From Sediminibacterium sp. Gen4 (GTDB lineage: Bacteria; Bacteroidota; Bacteroidia; Chitinophagales; Chitinophagaceae), in assembly GCA_013391385.1 (NCBI GenBank), contig JACBFI010000002.1, forward strand, positions 153,484 through 217,483: 64,000 bases of DNA, written 5' to 3'. Position 1 is the first letter of the stretch. Each line of letters starts with the position of its first letter. Both the position numbers and the translations under genes were made by a program. A model generated the notes under the pieces. It was not told where the DNA came from, ran no database searches, and worked only from the letters and a program-made list of their open reading frames with translations. Below are positions 35,561-43,237 of the stretch, in pieces.

Positions 35561-36175
35561 TTATTTTGATCGCTGTATCGTTACCGTATGCAAGTCTTTA
35601 AATCTATACAACACTTCTTCTAATCGACTTTTTGGCACTCCGATTTTAAGTAAACAAAACAGCTGCATTTCTTGATGAATCACAGTACAATTGAATTGTT
35701 TGACAACCATCATGACTTCATTCATGGTCGTGTAATCAAAATTCACATCATAGATGATTTCAATGGACTTTTGTATCACCGGAATCATCTGCAAAGCCAT
35801 GGAAGCCGACGATTTGTAAGCATTGATGAGTCCGGGTACACCCAATAAAGTACCTCCGAAATATCTCACCACAATAACACCCGTATCCGTTAATTCTTTA
35901 CTATCGATTTGACCTAAAATAGGTTTTCCAGCAGAACCGGAAGGTTCACCATCATCACTTACCCTGAACTGATTGCCATCCAGTCCCAATCGATAAGCAA
36001 AACAATGATGTACGGCTTTGGGATGTTCTTTTTTCAGTAACTGCAATTGTTGTTTAAAATCATCCGGTGTACGCATGGGAAAAGCATAAGCCAGAAAACG
36101 ACTGCCACGGTCCTTGAACTCAGCGAATCCTTGTCTATCAATGGTTTGATAATATTCGTTTTCCATCATCGTCAT
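35561..36175 (-). CDS. YigZ/IMPACT-family protein
   Basis: A 204-residue protein with the UPF0029 N-terminal domain: FAEFKDRGSRFLAYAFPM, AVHHCFAYRLG, FRVSDDGEPSGSAGKPILGQ and TGVIVVRYFGGTLLGVPGLI, then a ferredoxin-like second domain. The ATG at 36175 is chosen because it overlaps the stop of the upstream EamA gene (ATGA) and gives the family's usual length; the longer frame starts with TTG inside that gene. IMPACT relatives bind translation factors; the bacterial role is not settled. Confidence 0.9.
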   Translation of the reverse strand: MTMMENEYYQTIDRQGFAEFKDRGSRFLAYAFPMRTPDDFKQQLQLLKKEHPKAVHHCFAYRLGLDGNQFRVSDDGEPSGSAGKPILGQIDSKELTDTGVIVVRYFGGTLLGVPGLINAYKSSASMALQMIPVIQKSIEIIYDVNFDYTTMNEVMMVVKQFNCTVIHQEMQLFCLLKIGVPKSRLEEVLYRFKDLHTVTIQRSK

Positions 36176-37056
36176 AACTGATCTCCAAATGCAATTAAGT
36201 AAATAGCCACTAATGATAATAATATCCCCAACCAATTGATCTTTGTCAATCGTTCTTTAAATAAAATCCAAGCTACTACAGCGCTAAACAATACAATTCC
36301 CATGTTGTTGACTGGAATACTGGCACTGGTTTGCCAAGGACTTTCTTGTAAAAAATGAACCAAACACCAGATAGAAAAATAATTGGGAATACCAATCAAA
36401 ACTCCCGCTAGCAGATTTTTCCAAACAAATACTTGTTTTTTTCGAATCAACTGAATCAGTAAAAGTAATGAGCCTATCGTAGCTGCTGAGAAGAAAGAAC
36501 TGACCAGATAATCATTATTATTTTCTGTAGTCACATAAGTCAATTGAACATGATTGATCAATGCATCTAATAAACCACTACTAATGAATAGTACCAATGG
36601 AAGCAAGTATACCCATTTATTTTTTTGATCGGTATGTCCCTTTTCAGTTTTTGTATAACAAGTCAACACTACTGCTACTAATGCAAGCCCCACTCCCACT
36701 GCTTTCCAGCCTGCTACAGTTTCCTTGTACAGATACACGGATAAGATTACGGGGATAATAAGCGACAGTTTATTGGCTACTGAAGCCACCGCCACTCCAT
36801 TTTTTTGTGCTGTGATGGCTACAATATTAAAAATACTCACAAACATCACTCCCATGATCATGGCCCAGCCGAACCATGGCGTTTGTATATTTTCTGTATG
36901 TACAGGAAAAGCGCCATTCACAAAACTTCCTGTAATTACACAAGTGATGTAATTGAATACAATGGCTTGAAAAACATTCACCCCATATTTCTCACAAGCT
37001 TTAAAGGAAAGCGTGAGATAACTTGTTAATACTATACTACCGATCAGAAAGATCAT
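36172..37056 (-). CDS. EamA-like transporter in the ribD operon
   Basis: A 294-residue membrane protein of ten hydrophobic helices with two EamA halves (FQAIVFNYITCVITGSFVN; VNNMGIVLFSAVVAWILFKE near the C-terminus). It overlaps ribD by four bases upstream and yigZ by four bases downstream, so the three form a tightly coupled operon. The company of ribD makes a flavin or pyrimidine-type cargo possible, but nothing in the sequence shows it. Confidence 0.85.
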   Translation of the reverse strand: MIFLIGSIVLTSYLTLSFKACEKYGVNVFQAIVFNYITCVITGSFVNGAFPVHTENIQTPWFGWAMIMGVMFVSIFNIVAITAQKNGVAVASVANKLSLIIPVILSVYLYKETVAGWKAVGVGLALVAVVLTCYTKTEKGHTDQKNKWVYLLPLVLFISSGLLDALINHVQLTYVTTENNNDYLVSSFFSAATIGSLLLLIQLIRKKQVFVWKNLLAGVLIGIPNYFSIWCLVHFLQESPWQTSASIPVNNMGIVLFSAVVAWILFKERLTKINWLGILLSLVAIYLIAFGDQL

Positions 37057-38114
37057 ATTCTTTGCTTAGTTTTTGGATGGATATACATGTTAATCTGATC
37101 TGTCATACTGGTAAAAGAGTGAACCATAGGAGTGCTCTTGATCATTGGAGCTGGCAGTCCGGAACCTACTTGTAAAGTTGTATTTGTAATGATACGAGCT
37201 TCATCCCATTGATCTGCATCTATAAATGATTGTAACAACTTTGCTCCACCTTCAACTAAAATACTTTGAACACCGTTTTGATAACAGTAAACAAATAGTT
37301 GATCAATAAAAGACTGATCAGTATTGATTTTCACAAACCTAAGCTCCCCTTGTTGATCATTCTTTTGCTCATTGAAAATAATCACCGGATTACCATCACG
37401 AAACATGACTAAATTTTCAGGTAGTCGTAATTGTCTGTCAACAACCAATCTCAATGGTGATTTACCCAACCAATACCTGTTGGTGAGTGAAGGGTTATCC
37501 TTGATCGCTGTTTCTGTACCAATTAAAATAGCAGCTTCTTCGCTTCTCCATCGATGAACAAGACGATTGGTTTGTTCATGGGTTATCAATAATCGATCCT
37601 CGGAAATACCTGCGATAAAACCATCACTGCTTTGCGCCCACTTCAGAATGATATAAGGACGGTTTTGTTGATGGAAACAAAAGAATCGATTGTTCAAATC
37701 CATTGCTTCTTTTTCCAATACACCGGTCATCACTTCAATACCGGCTTGTTCTAATAACTGAATTCCTTTTCCATTTACCGCTTCAAAAGGATCACTACAA
37801 GCCACCACTACTCTATGGATCTTTTTTTCAATGATCAGGTGGCTACAGGGTGGTGTTTTACCAAAATGAGCGCAGGGTTCTAAAGACACATAGAGCGTTG
37901 AGTTGGGTATGAGGTGTTCATCTGCTTGGCTCACCGAACGAATACAATTGACCTCGGCATGTGGACCTCCATACATTTGATGCCAGCCTTCACCTATGAT
38001 CCTGTTCTGGTACACGAGTACGGCCCCAACCATTGGATTCGGCGATACAAAGCCGGCACCATGGCGAGCCAACTCCAGACAACGAAACATGTACTCTTGA
38101 TGAAGATCAGACAT
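37053..38114 (-). CDS. ribD: Riboflavin biosynthesis deaminase/reductase RibD
   Basis: Two-step enzyme of riboflavin synthesis. The N-terminal deaminase (1-145) has GPHAEVNCI (zinc His and catalytic Glu) and SLEPCAHFGKTPPCSHLII (two zinc Cys), with the SPNPMVGAVLV opening. The reductase domain (150-353) has PYIILKWAQSSDGFIAG and ILVEGGAKLLQSFID. The 353-residue length is normal. Only about 40 bases separate it from divergent prmC, so there is no room for an FMN riboswitch, and none is seen. Confidence 0.96.
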   Translation of the reverse strand: MSDLHQEYMFRCLELARHGAGFVSPNPMVGAVLVYQNRIIGEGWHQMYGGPHAEVNCIRSVSQADEHLIPNSTLYVSLEPCAHFGKTPPCSHLIIEKKIHRVVVACSDPFEAVNGKGIQLLEQAGIEVMTGVLEKEAMDLNNRFFCFHQQNRPYIILKWAQSSDGFIAGISEDRLLITHEQTNRLVHRWRSEEAAILIGTETAIKDNPSLTNRYWLGKSPLRLVVDRQLRLPENLVMFRDGNPVIIFNEQKNDQQGELRFVKINTDQSFIDQLFVYCYQNGVQSILVEGGAKLLQSFIDADQWDEARIITNTTLQVGSGLPAPMIKSTPMVHSFTSMTDQINMYIHPKTKQRI

Positions 38115-38157
38115 AAGGAATAGACAAAAATAGCCAAATGGTGCTTAACATTGCAGC

Positions 38158-39009
38158 ATGACCATTGAATCGGCCAAAGATCAACTTATTCAGCAATTGG
38201 CTGGGCTGTATGAGCCAAGGGAAGCTGCAGGCATCACGCATCTGGTGTTAGAGCATCTTACGGGGATGAATAAGACAGATAGGATGATTCATAAGCATCA
38301 AGAACTTTCTGTTGAGCAAGAAGATCGTCTTTTGAGCATGGTCACTGCATTACTGAATAATAGACCTATTCAATATGTATTAGGAGAAGCCTGGTTTGGA
38401 GGAATGAAATTTATCGTGAATGAATACACCCTCATACCCCGGCCGGAAACTGAAGAACTTATTGAATGGATCAAAGCTACTGCCAACCCCGAGCCTCAAA
38501 AAGTCTTAGATATTGGAACAGGTAGTGGTTGCATTCCCATCACTTTGAAAAAAGAGTTTCCACTTTGGCATATAACTGCGATTGATGTAAGTGATGATAC
38601 CTTACAAGTAGCTAAACAAAATGCTACGCTGAATGATGTAGCTATTGAGTTCATGGACATGAATTTTTTGAATGAATCGTTATGGTCGAATCTGCCGAAT
38701 TATAATATCATTATTAGCAATCCACCTTATATCAAAAAATCAGAAAAGGACAGCATGTCGGCGAACGTAGTAGATCACGAACCACATGTTGCTTTATTTG
38801 TTCCGGATGAAGATGCATTAATTTTTTATAGGAAGATTGGTTCTTTTGGCCTTTCACATCTGAAAAAGAACGGACAACTGTTCTTTGAGATCAATCAACT
38901 ACTCGGAAAAGAAGTATGTACCCTGTTGGAAGAAATGGGATACGATCCTATTTTAAGAAAGGATCTACACGGCAATGATCGTATGATCATGGCAACTTTG
39001 GTACAGTAG
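38158..39009 (+). CDS. prmC: Release factor glutamine methyltransferase PrmC
   Basis: Methylates the GGQ glutamine of release factors. The 283-residue protein has the helical PrmC N-terminal domain with NNRPIQYVLGEAWFGG, then the methyltransferase core: LIPRPETEELIEWI, VLDIGTGSGCIPITL (SAM-binding) and the NPPY motif in IIISNPPYIKKSEKDSM followed by VVDHEPHVALFVPDEDAL. It stands divergently from ribD and ends one base before the converging exbD gene. Confidence 0.96.
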   Translation: MTIESAKDQLIQQLAGLYEPREAAGITHLVLEHLTGMNKTDRMIHKHQELSVEQEDRLLSMVTALLNNRPIQYVLGEAWFGGMKFIVNEYTLIPRPETEELIEWIKATANPEPQKVLDIGTGSGCIPITLKKEFPLWHITAIDVSDDTLQVAKQNATLNDVAIEFMDMNFLNESLWSNLPNYNIIISNPPYIKKSEKDSMSANVVDHEPHVALFVPDEDALIFYRKIGSFGLSHLKKNGQLFFEINQLLGKEVCTLLEEMGYDPILRKDLHGNDRMIMATLVQ

Positions 39010-39010
39010 A

Positions 39011-39412
39011 TTATTGTCCGGAATTATCCACGGCCATTACCGGCGTTGCACCCAATTTTTTGATCACTTGCATGACTTTGATAGCTGTACCCAAATGCGA
39101 AGTGCTATCGCCATTGATGACTACAGAAGGTTTTTCTGTCTCCTTAGATAAAAAGGCTTTCAACTCAGGCTCCAGTTGTTCCAAAGTTGTTCTTTGAGAA
39201 CCGATATATAGGTTTTGATCTTTATCAACGGTGATGACTACTGTTTGCTTAGACTTCGTATCGCTTTTGGCTTTAGGATTAGAAACTTTGATCACATTCG
39301 GATTGGCAAGTGTGGAAACGATCAGAAAGAACAATAACAGAATGAACAGGATATCATTCAGTGCACCTGTATGCATTTCGGGATGTGTTCTTAATCTTTT
39401 TCTGATGTTCAT
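39011..39412 (-). CDS. ExbD/TolR-family protein
   Basis: A 133-residue inner-membrane protein: one membrane helix near residues 18-40 (LNDILFILLLFFLIVSTLA with the conserved Asp at its start) and a periplasmic domain (VVITVDKDQNLYIG; VVINGDSTSHLGTAIKVMQ). Together with the ExbB/TolQ gene 24 bases upstream it forms a proton-driven motor that energises TonB-type uptake or Tol-like envelope processes. No tonB follows, so the exact system is open. Confidence 0.92.
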   Translation of the reverse strand: MNIRKRLRTHPEMHTGALNDILFILLLFFLIVSTLANPNVIKVSNPKAKSDTKSKQTVVITVDKDQNLYIGSQRTTLEQLEPELKAFLSKETEKPSVVINGDSTSHLGTAIKVMQVIKKLGATPVMAVDNSGQ

Positions 39413-39436
39413 ATACTGACTTTACCGATGTTCAAA

Positions 39437-40120
39437 TTAACGTGTAGGCTCCTGAAGAATGTCAATGAATTCTGCACTGGCAGCTTCCATTTTATTGGCT
39501 GTTTTATCGATCTGTGTACTCAGGAAATTATGTCCCACATAAGCAATCAATCCAATGATCAAACCGGTGGCTGAAGTAATCATCTTGGTATAGATACCAC
39601 CGGCGATAGTATTCAGGGTATATTCTCCGGTAGATGCAATACCATAAAACAATTGAACCATCCCTACAATGGTTCCCAAGAAACCAAACATGGGTGCAAT
39701 ACCGGCAATCAAAGACAAGATATTCAGGTTGCGCTCCATGCTATACATTTCGAGCTTACCTACGTTTTCCATGCTCTTTTCGATAGCATCCAACGGTTTG
39801 CCAATACGCTGAATTCCTTTATCGATCATTCTAGCAACCGGATTATTGGTATTCTTCGCAAGATTTCTGGCAGCCTGCACATTACCCGACATGATATTGT
39901 CACGTATAATATTCATGAAATTGGGTTCAATACGTGAAGCTTTGCGAATAGCCATGAGTCTTTCTACAAATACAAAAATGGCTACTACCAGCAAGCCATA
40001 CAGTGGATACATGATCCAACCGCCTTTCTGTAATAAACTCCACATGGATATTTTTTCCGCTGCTGCTGCTACCGTACCTGCTGCCTGTTGTAAACTATCA
40101 ATCTGCAGAAAATAGAACAT
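39437..40120 (-). CDS. MotA/TolQ/ExbB proton channel protein
   Basis: A 227-residue protein with three membrane helices: about 34-55 (WIMYPLYGLLVVAIFVFVERL), about 135-160 (LSLIAGIAPMFGFLGTIVGM) and about 180-200 (ITSATGLIIGLIAYVGHNFL). The GIAPMFGFLGTIVGMVQLF motif and the TSATGL motif are those of the channel family. Partner of the ExbD-like protein downstream. Confidence 0.94.
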   Translation of the reverse strand: MFYFLQIDSLQQAAGTVAAAAEKISMWSLLQKGGWIMYPLYGLLVVAIFVFVERLMAIRKASRIEPNFMNIIRDNIMSGNVQAARNLAKNTNNPVARMIDKGIQRIGKPLDAIEKSMENVGKLEMYSMERNLNILSLIAGIAPMFGFLGTIVGMVQLFYGIASTGEYTLNTIAGGIYTKMITSATGLIIGLIAYVGHNFLSTQIDKTANKMEAASAEFIDILQEPTR

Positions 40121-40258
40121 ACCTGATGATTTGGGTTAGGCTAAAATTAGACCCTAACACAAAAGAAAGGTGTGCATGTGAATAAAATTAATTCTCTCGT
40201 GCTTTTTAGGAAAGCTTTTGCACATCAGTGAGGGAGAAGCGGTTGATTTCACGAGGCG

Positions 40259-40335
40259 TTAACAGTTGAGAGTTGACAGTTGACTGTAAAAAATACCCTC
40301 CTGTCAACTGTCAACTATCATCTGTCAACTATTAT
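40259..40335. repeat. Inverted heptad-period element B
   Basis: Left arm from 40259 reads TTAACAG, TTGAGAG, TTGACAG, TTGACTG; right arm from 40301 reads CTGTCAA, CTGTCAA, CTATCAT, CTGTCAA, CTATTAT: strict 7-base period. Perfect inverted core 40271-40284 with 40303-40316, 18-base loop. The right arm supplies the TGA stop of the SPFH gene (40325-40327). Twenty bases (40301-40320) recur exactly inside gcvP at 54160-54179. The rest of 40121-40258 holds no feature I can see. Confidence 0.9.
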
Positions 40336-41257
40336 TCCCCTCCTTCATCTTCATCATCGCCATGATCTGTTGCATGGTTCTGTCCATACCGTTGGCGCTG
40401 CCATCGAGGAAGATGACGTTTCCTTTGCCATATTCAGCAAAGTTTTTAACGGCTTCTGTCCACATGCTGAAGAGAATGACATTGGTATCCAGATTGGCTT
40501 GTTTCATTTGTTCTGCGGCCTGACTCATACCTCTGGCTACTTCTTGTCTGAACAATGCCACACCCTGACCACGGAGACGAGCCGCTTCTCTTTCGGCTTC
40601 AGCCGCAATTTTAATAGCATTACCTTCTGCCTCGGCAGCTTTGGTTTTGGTGATCAATAAAGCCTGACCTTCATTTTCAGCTGCAGCTTTGAGGTTATTA
40701 CTCGCAACCACTTTACTCATACTCTCCATGATACGCGCATCAAAAGTGATATCATTGATTTGAAGATCCTGTAAATGATAACCCCAATCTTCGAGTGAAA
40801 TATCAATCTGTTCTTTTACGAATTCTACGATTTCTCTGCGGAGTAATAATATTTCAGCCTGACGTTTGGTAGCTACATAAGAACGAATACTACCTTCTAC
40901 AGTTCTAATTAAAGCCTGCATCAGGTCTTTATCACTGATGAATTTGAAAGCCACATTTTTGATGGTTTCTTCATCCTGGTTCAATACAGAATACAGTAAC
41001 ATGCTTTTGAAATTCACATTGGCTTGGTCGATCGTTACTGCCTGAAACTCCAGTTCAACAGAACGGTTCTGGATACTTACTGTTTTGAATACCTGTTCAA
41101 GAATCGGTATTTTGATATTTAAACCGGGTCTGAGTATTCTTCTGTATTTACCAAACATGGTAAGAACAGCGATGGTACCCTGATTAACAGTTACCAGCGA
41201 TAAAAATCCTAAAAGGATCAATACAATGATCCATCCGTAATTGGTAAGAAATTCCAT
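40325..41257 (-). CDS. SPFH/band-7 (stomatin/HflK-like) membrane protein
   Basis: A 310-residue protein with one N-terminal membrane helix (WIIVLILLGFLSLVTV), then a band-7 domain (NQGTIAVLTMFGKYRRILRPGLN; IQNRSVELEFQAVTIDQANV; DISLEDWGYHLQDLQINDI) and an Ala/Glu-rich coiled coil (AAENEGQALLITKTKAAEAE) that forms large membrane rings in this family. Such proteins organise lipid domains or control proteases. No NfeD gene is beside it. The stop codon is contributed by a heptad repeat element. Confidence 0.92.
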   Translation of the reverse strand: MEFLTNYGWIIVLILLGFLSLVTVNQGTIAVLTMFGKYRRILRPGLNIKIPILEQVFKTVSIQNRSVELEFQAVTIDQANVNFKSMLLYSVLNQDEETIKNVAFKFISDKDLMQALIRTVEGSIRSYVATKRQAEILLLRREIVEFVKEQIDISLEDWGYHLQDLQINDITFDARIMESMSKVVASNNLKAAAENEGQALLITKTKAAEAEGNAIKIAAEAEREAARLRGQGVALFRQEVARGMSQAAEQMKQANLDTNVILFSMWTEAVKNFAEYGKGNVIFLDGSANGMDRTMQQIMAMMKMKEGNNS

Positions 41258-41337
41258 GATCCAGCAGTTTTGATTTCACAACTAATGTAATCAATTAGTA
41301 GTGCGTTTGGACGCTTTATTACATGGATAAGGTTGAT

Positions 41338-42177
41338 TTATTTTTTCCAGTGTAATTCGGTCAGTATGGGAAAATGATCCGAAGGAAACTTACCGGAATA
41401 AGAATCCGTCAATACACCCCATCGTTTAGTATTGAAATGAGAGGAGATGAAAATATGATCGATGATATCATTGGTATTAAAATTTCGACCGAAATTCTGA
41501 AAACTACCATTATTCACATATGGATATTGCACCTCACGAAAACTATCTCTTATGATTCCCGAGTTGGCAAGGGTTTGATACCATTCAGTGGTATGATCAC
41601 CATTAAAGTCGCCGGTTATAATGACAGGTTCTTTACCACTGATTGATTGCATCTTTGACAATAATAATTTACTACTCTCCTTTCTTGCTACCACACCCTG
41701 ATGATCAAAATGAACATTGAAGCAGAAAAAAGATTGTCCGCTTGCTTTGTCTTTCAGCTGCACCCATGAGCAAATACGATTGATGCGTGCATCCCATCCA
41801 AAGCCGGGTTTATCGGGTGTTTCAGATAACCAGAAATCACCGCTTTTGATCAGTTGATATTTATCTTTCTTATAAAAAATAGCTGAATACTCTCCCTGGG
41901 TTGCTCCATCATCTCTCCCAATACCATATCGTTCATACTGGGGCAACTGTTGTTGTATGTCATCCAGTTGGTGTTTCAATCCTTCCTGTGTACCGAAAAC
42001 ATCAAAATCATGAAAACGAATGAGAGAGGCAACATAGGCTTTTCTGTCCACCCATAAATTGCCGGAATCACGTGGATTATCGTAGCGGATATTAAAGGTT
42101 CCGACGATGATAGATTGTGCATATAAATTGAAACAACTCGACAATGATAGCGCAGCAAACATTAAATATTTCTTCAT
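41338..42177 (-). CDS. Secreted endonuclease/exonuclease/phosphatase-family protein
   Basis: A 279-residue protein with a signal peptide (MKKYLMFAALSLSSCFNLYAQ) and the EEP fold: IIVGTFNIRYDNPRDSGN (Asn and metal site), DVFGTQEGLKHQLDDIQQ (catalytic Glu), VIITGDFNGDH (Asp-Asn pair) and FPSDHFPILTEL (final Asp-His). Members cleave nucleic acids, phosphoinositides or other phosphodiesters. A Cys at residue 15 in SSC could make it a lipoprotein, but the LYAQ end fits normal cleavage better. Confidence 0.92.
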   Translation of the reverse strand: MKKYLMFAALSLSSCFNLYAQSIIVGTFNIRYDNPRDSGNLWVDRKAYVASLIRFHDFDVFGTQEGLKHQLDDIQQQLPQYERYGIGRDDGATQGEYSAIFYKKDKYQLIKSGDFWLSETPDKPGFGWDARINRICSWVQLKDKASGQSFFCFNVHFDHQGVVARKESSKLLLSKMQSISGKEPVIITGDFNGDHTTEWYQTLANSGIIRDSFREVQYPYVNNGSFQNFGRNFNTNDIIDHIFISSHFNTKRWGVLTDSYSGKFPSDHFPILTELHWKK

Positions 42178-42317
42178 AGAATGAAGTTACATCAAACTCA
42201 ATGTTATCATAAGCCTGAAAAAAAACAAAAACTTAGTAGTTAGGTGAAGAATATCAGATTTTCATTGGTGGCTTACAGATTACCGCCGAAACGCCCTAGA
42301 CAACAAAAGTTTAATAC

Positions 42318-42345
42318 AAAAAAAGGTTTCAGATTTGCAACCTTT
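42318..42345 (-). terminator. Terminator-like stem after the tRNA remnant
   Basis: A 7-base stem AAAGGTT/AACCTTT (42322-42328 with 42339-42345) with a T-run on the minus strand. It resembles the stronger terminator after tRNA-Ala and looks like a decayed copy of it. Confidence 0.5.
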
Positions 42346-42349
42346 ACTG

Positions 42350-42423
42350 TGGAGAATACCGGATTCGAACCGGTGGCCTTCCCGATAGCATCGGGACGCT
42401 CAAGCCAACTAAACAAGTAATTG
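42350..42423 (-). pseudogene. tRNA pseudogene, GCT-like anticodon loop, broken acceptor
   Basis: Read on the minus strand this 74-base stretch has an intact T-arm (ACCGG TTCGAAT CCGGT), an intact anticodon arm (TCCCG, loop ATGCTAT, CGGGA; anticodon GCT), a D-arm kept only by G-T pairs (GTTT/GAGC) and the same acceptor 3' strand as the neighbouring tRNA-Ala (ATTCTCC, A). The 5' acceptor strand CAATTAC pairs with it at only two of seven positions. The variable loop is short, unlike a serine tRNA. It lies 38 bases after tRNA-Ala and looks like a duplicate that has decayed. Confidence 0.7.
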
Positions 42424-42429
42424 TAGGAA

Positions 42430-42458
42430 TAAAAAAGGTTGCAGAATGTGCAACCTTT
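42430..42458 (-). terminator. Terminator of tRNA-Ala
   Basis: A 10-base perfect stem (42434-42443 with 42449-42458) with loop GAATG and a T-run on the minus strand, three bases after the tRNA 3' end. Confidence 0.85.
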
Positions 42459-42461
42459 CTG

Positions 42462-42535
<74 letters not shown>

Positions 42536-42603
42536 TTATTTTTCTCACTTAATGATGAGGATTGCAAATGTAGGCGCTGAGCTGCTTCCAACAAAATTTT
42601 AAT

Positions 42604-43116
42604 CTATATCCATCCCCTCTCCTTAAACATATCATACCCAATTTTCAAAGACTCTTTGATCTGACCCATGATCACCGGATCTTGTTTTTTGATATGAAAA
42701 CAACTTTTCCCTTTCAAACATTTCAGCAATTCCGGCTTGAAGACTTTTTTCATATCGGGGGCTGCATAAACGGGCATAAAATAAAATCCTACGTATCCTT
42801 TCTGTACCAATATTCCGGCAAACCATACTTCCTCTTTTTTTCTGCCTTGTATCTCTACTGTTTTCTGACTGATCAGACATAACATACCTCCATATCCTCC
42901 AATCATTTTCAGTTTCTTTTTCTCATAAGGCAACATCATCTTTTTGATGGCTTCAAAAATGGATACCATTTCCGGTTGCCCGGCAGACTTATCCGAATAT
43001 TTGATGGTAGGTTCTTTCTTTGCTTTTTCAGGCTTTGTTTTCGTTACAGCTTTCACTTTTTTTGTTGCCGGTTTTACAGCTTTCTTAACTGCCTTTTTTG
43101 CTACTGCTTTCGCCAT
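42604..43116 (-). CDS. Lysine-rich-tailed protein, DUF1801-like domain
   Basis: A 170-residue cytoplasmic protein. Residues 1-36 are nearly all Lys, Ala, Val and Thr/Pro (AKKAVKKAVKPATKKVKAV), like histone H1 tails. The rest is a compact alpha/beta domain (MVSIFEAIKKMMLPYEKKKL; VWFAGILVQKGYVGFYFMP; LKCLKGKSCFHIKKQDPVIM followed by GQIKESLKIGYDMF) that resembles DUF1801/YdhG proteins. The tail suggests nucleic acid binding; function unknown. Confidence 0.7.
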   Translation of the reverse strand: MAKAVAKKAVKKAVKPATKKVKAVTKTKPEKAKKEPTIKYSDKSAGQPEMVSIFEAIKKMMLPYEKKKLKMIGGYGGMLCLISQKTVEIQGRKKEEVWFAGILVQKGYVGFYFMPVYAAPDMKKVFKPELLKCLKGKSCFHIKKQDPVIMGQIKESLKIGYDMFKERGWI

Positions 43117-43174
43117 GATAAATAGTTATGCTTACAAATTAACTCGCCCTCTTTGCATTTGCAACACCCCCCAT

Positions 43175-43207
43175 AAAAAAAGTCCGGAAAGAAATTCCGA
43201 ACTTTTT
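43175..43207 (-). terminator. Terminator after gltA
   Basis: Stem AAAAAGTCCGGAA with TTCCGAACTTTTT (one mismatch) around a short loop, with an A-run at 43175-43180 that reads as a T-run on the minus strand. It follows the gltA stop by about 30 bases, with a heptad run between. Confidence 0.7.
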
Positions 43208-43231
43208 GACTTTTGACTTTTCACTTTTGAC
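43204..43231. repeat. Heptad tandem repeat E
   Basis: Four consecutive 7-base units: TTTTGAC, TTTTGAC, TTTTCAC, TTTTGAC. No inverted arm is present. It lies between the gltA stop and its terminator stem, sharing its first Ts with the stem. Confidence 0.8.
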
Positions 43232-43237
43232 TTATTC

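Noticed and set aside
38115-38157. FMN riboswitch before ribD
   Set aside because: Only 43 bases lie between the divergent ribD and prmC starts, too short for the aptamer unless it overlaps prmC.
40259-40335. CRISPR-like array reading of the heptad repeats
   Set aside because: Units are 7 bases with no spacers, arms are inverted, and no cas genes are present.
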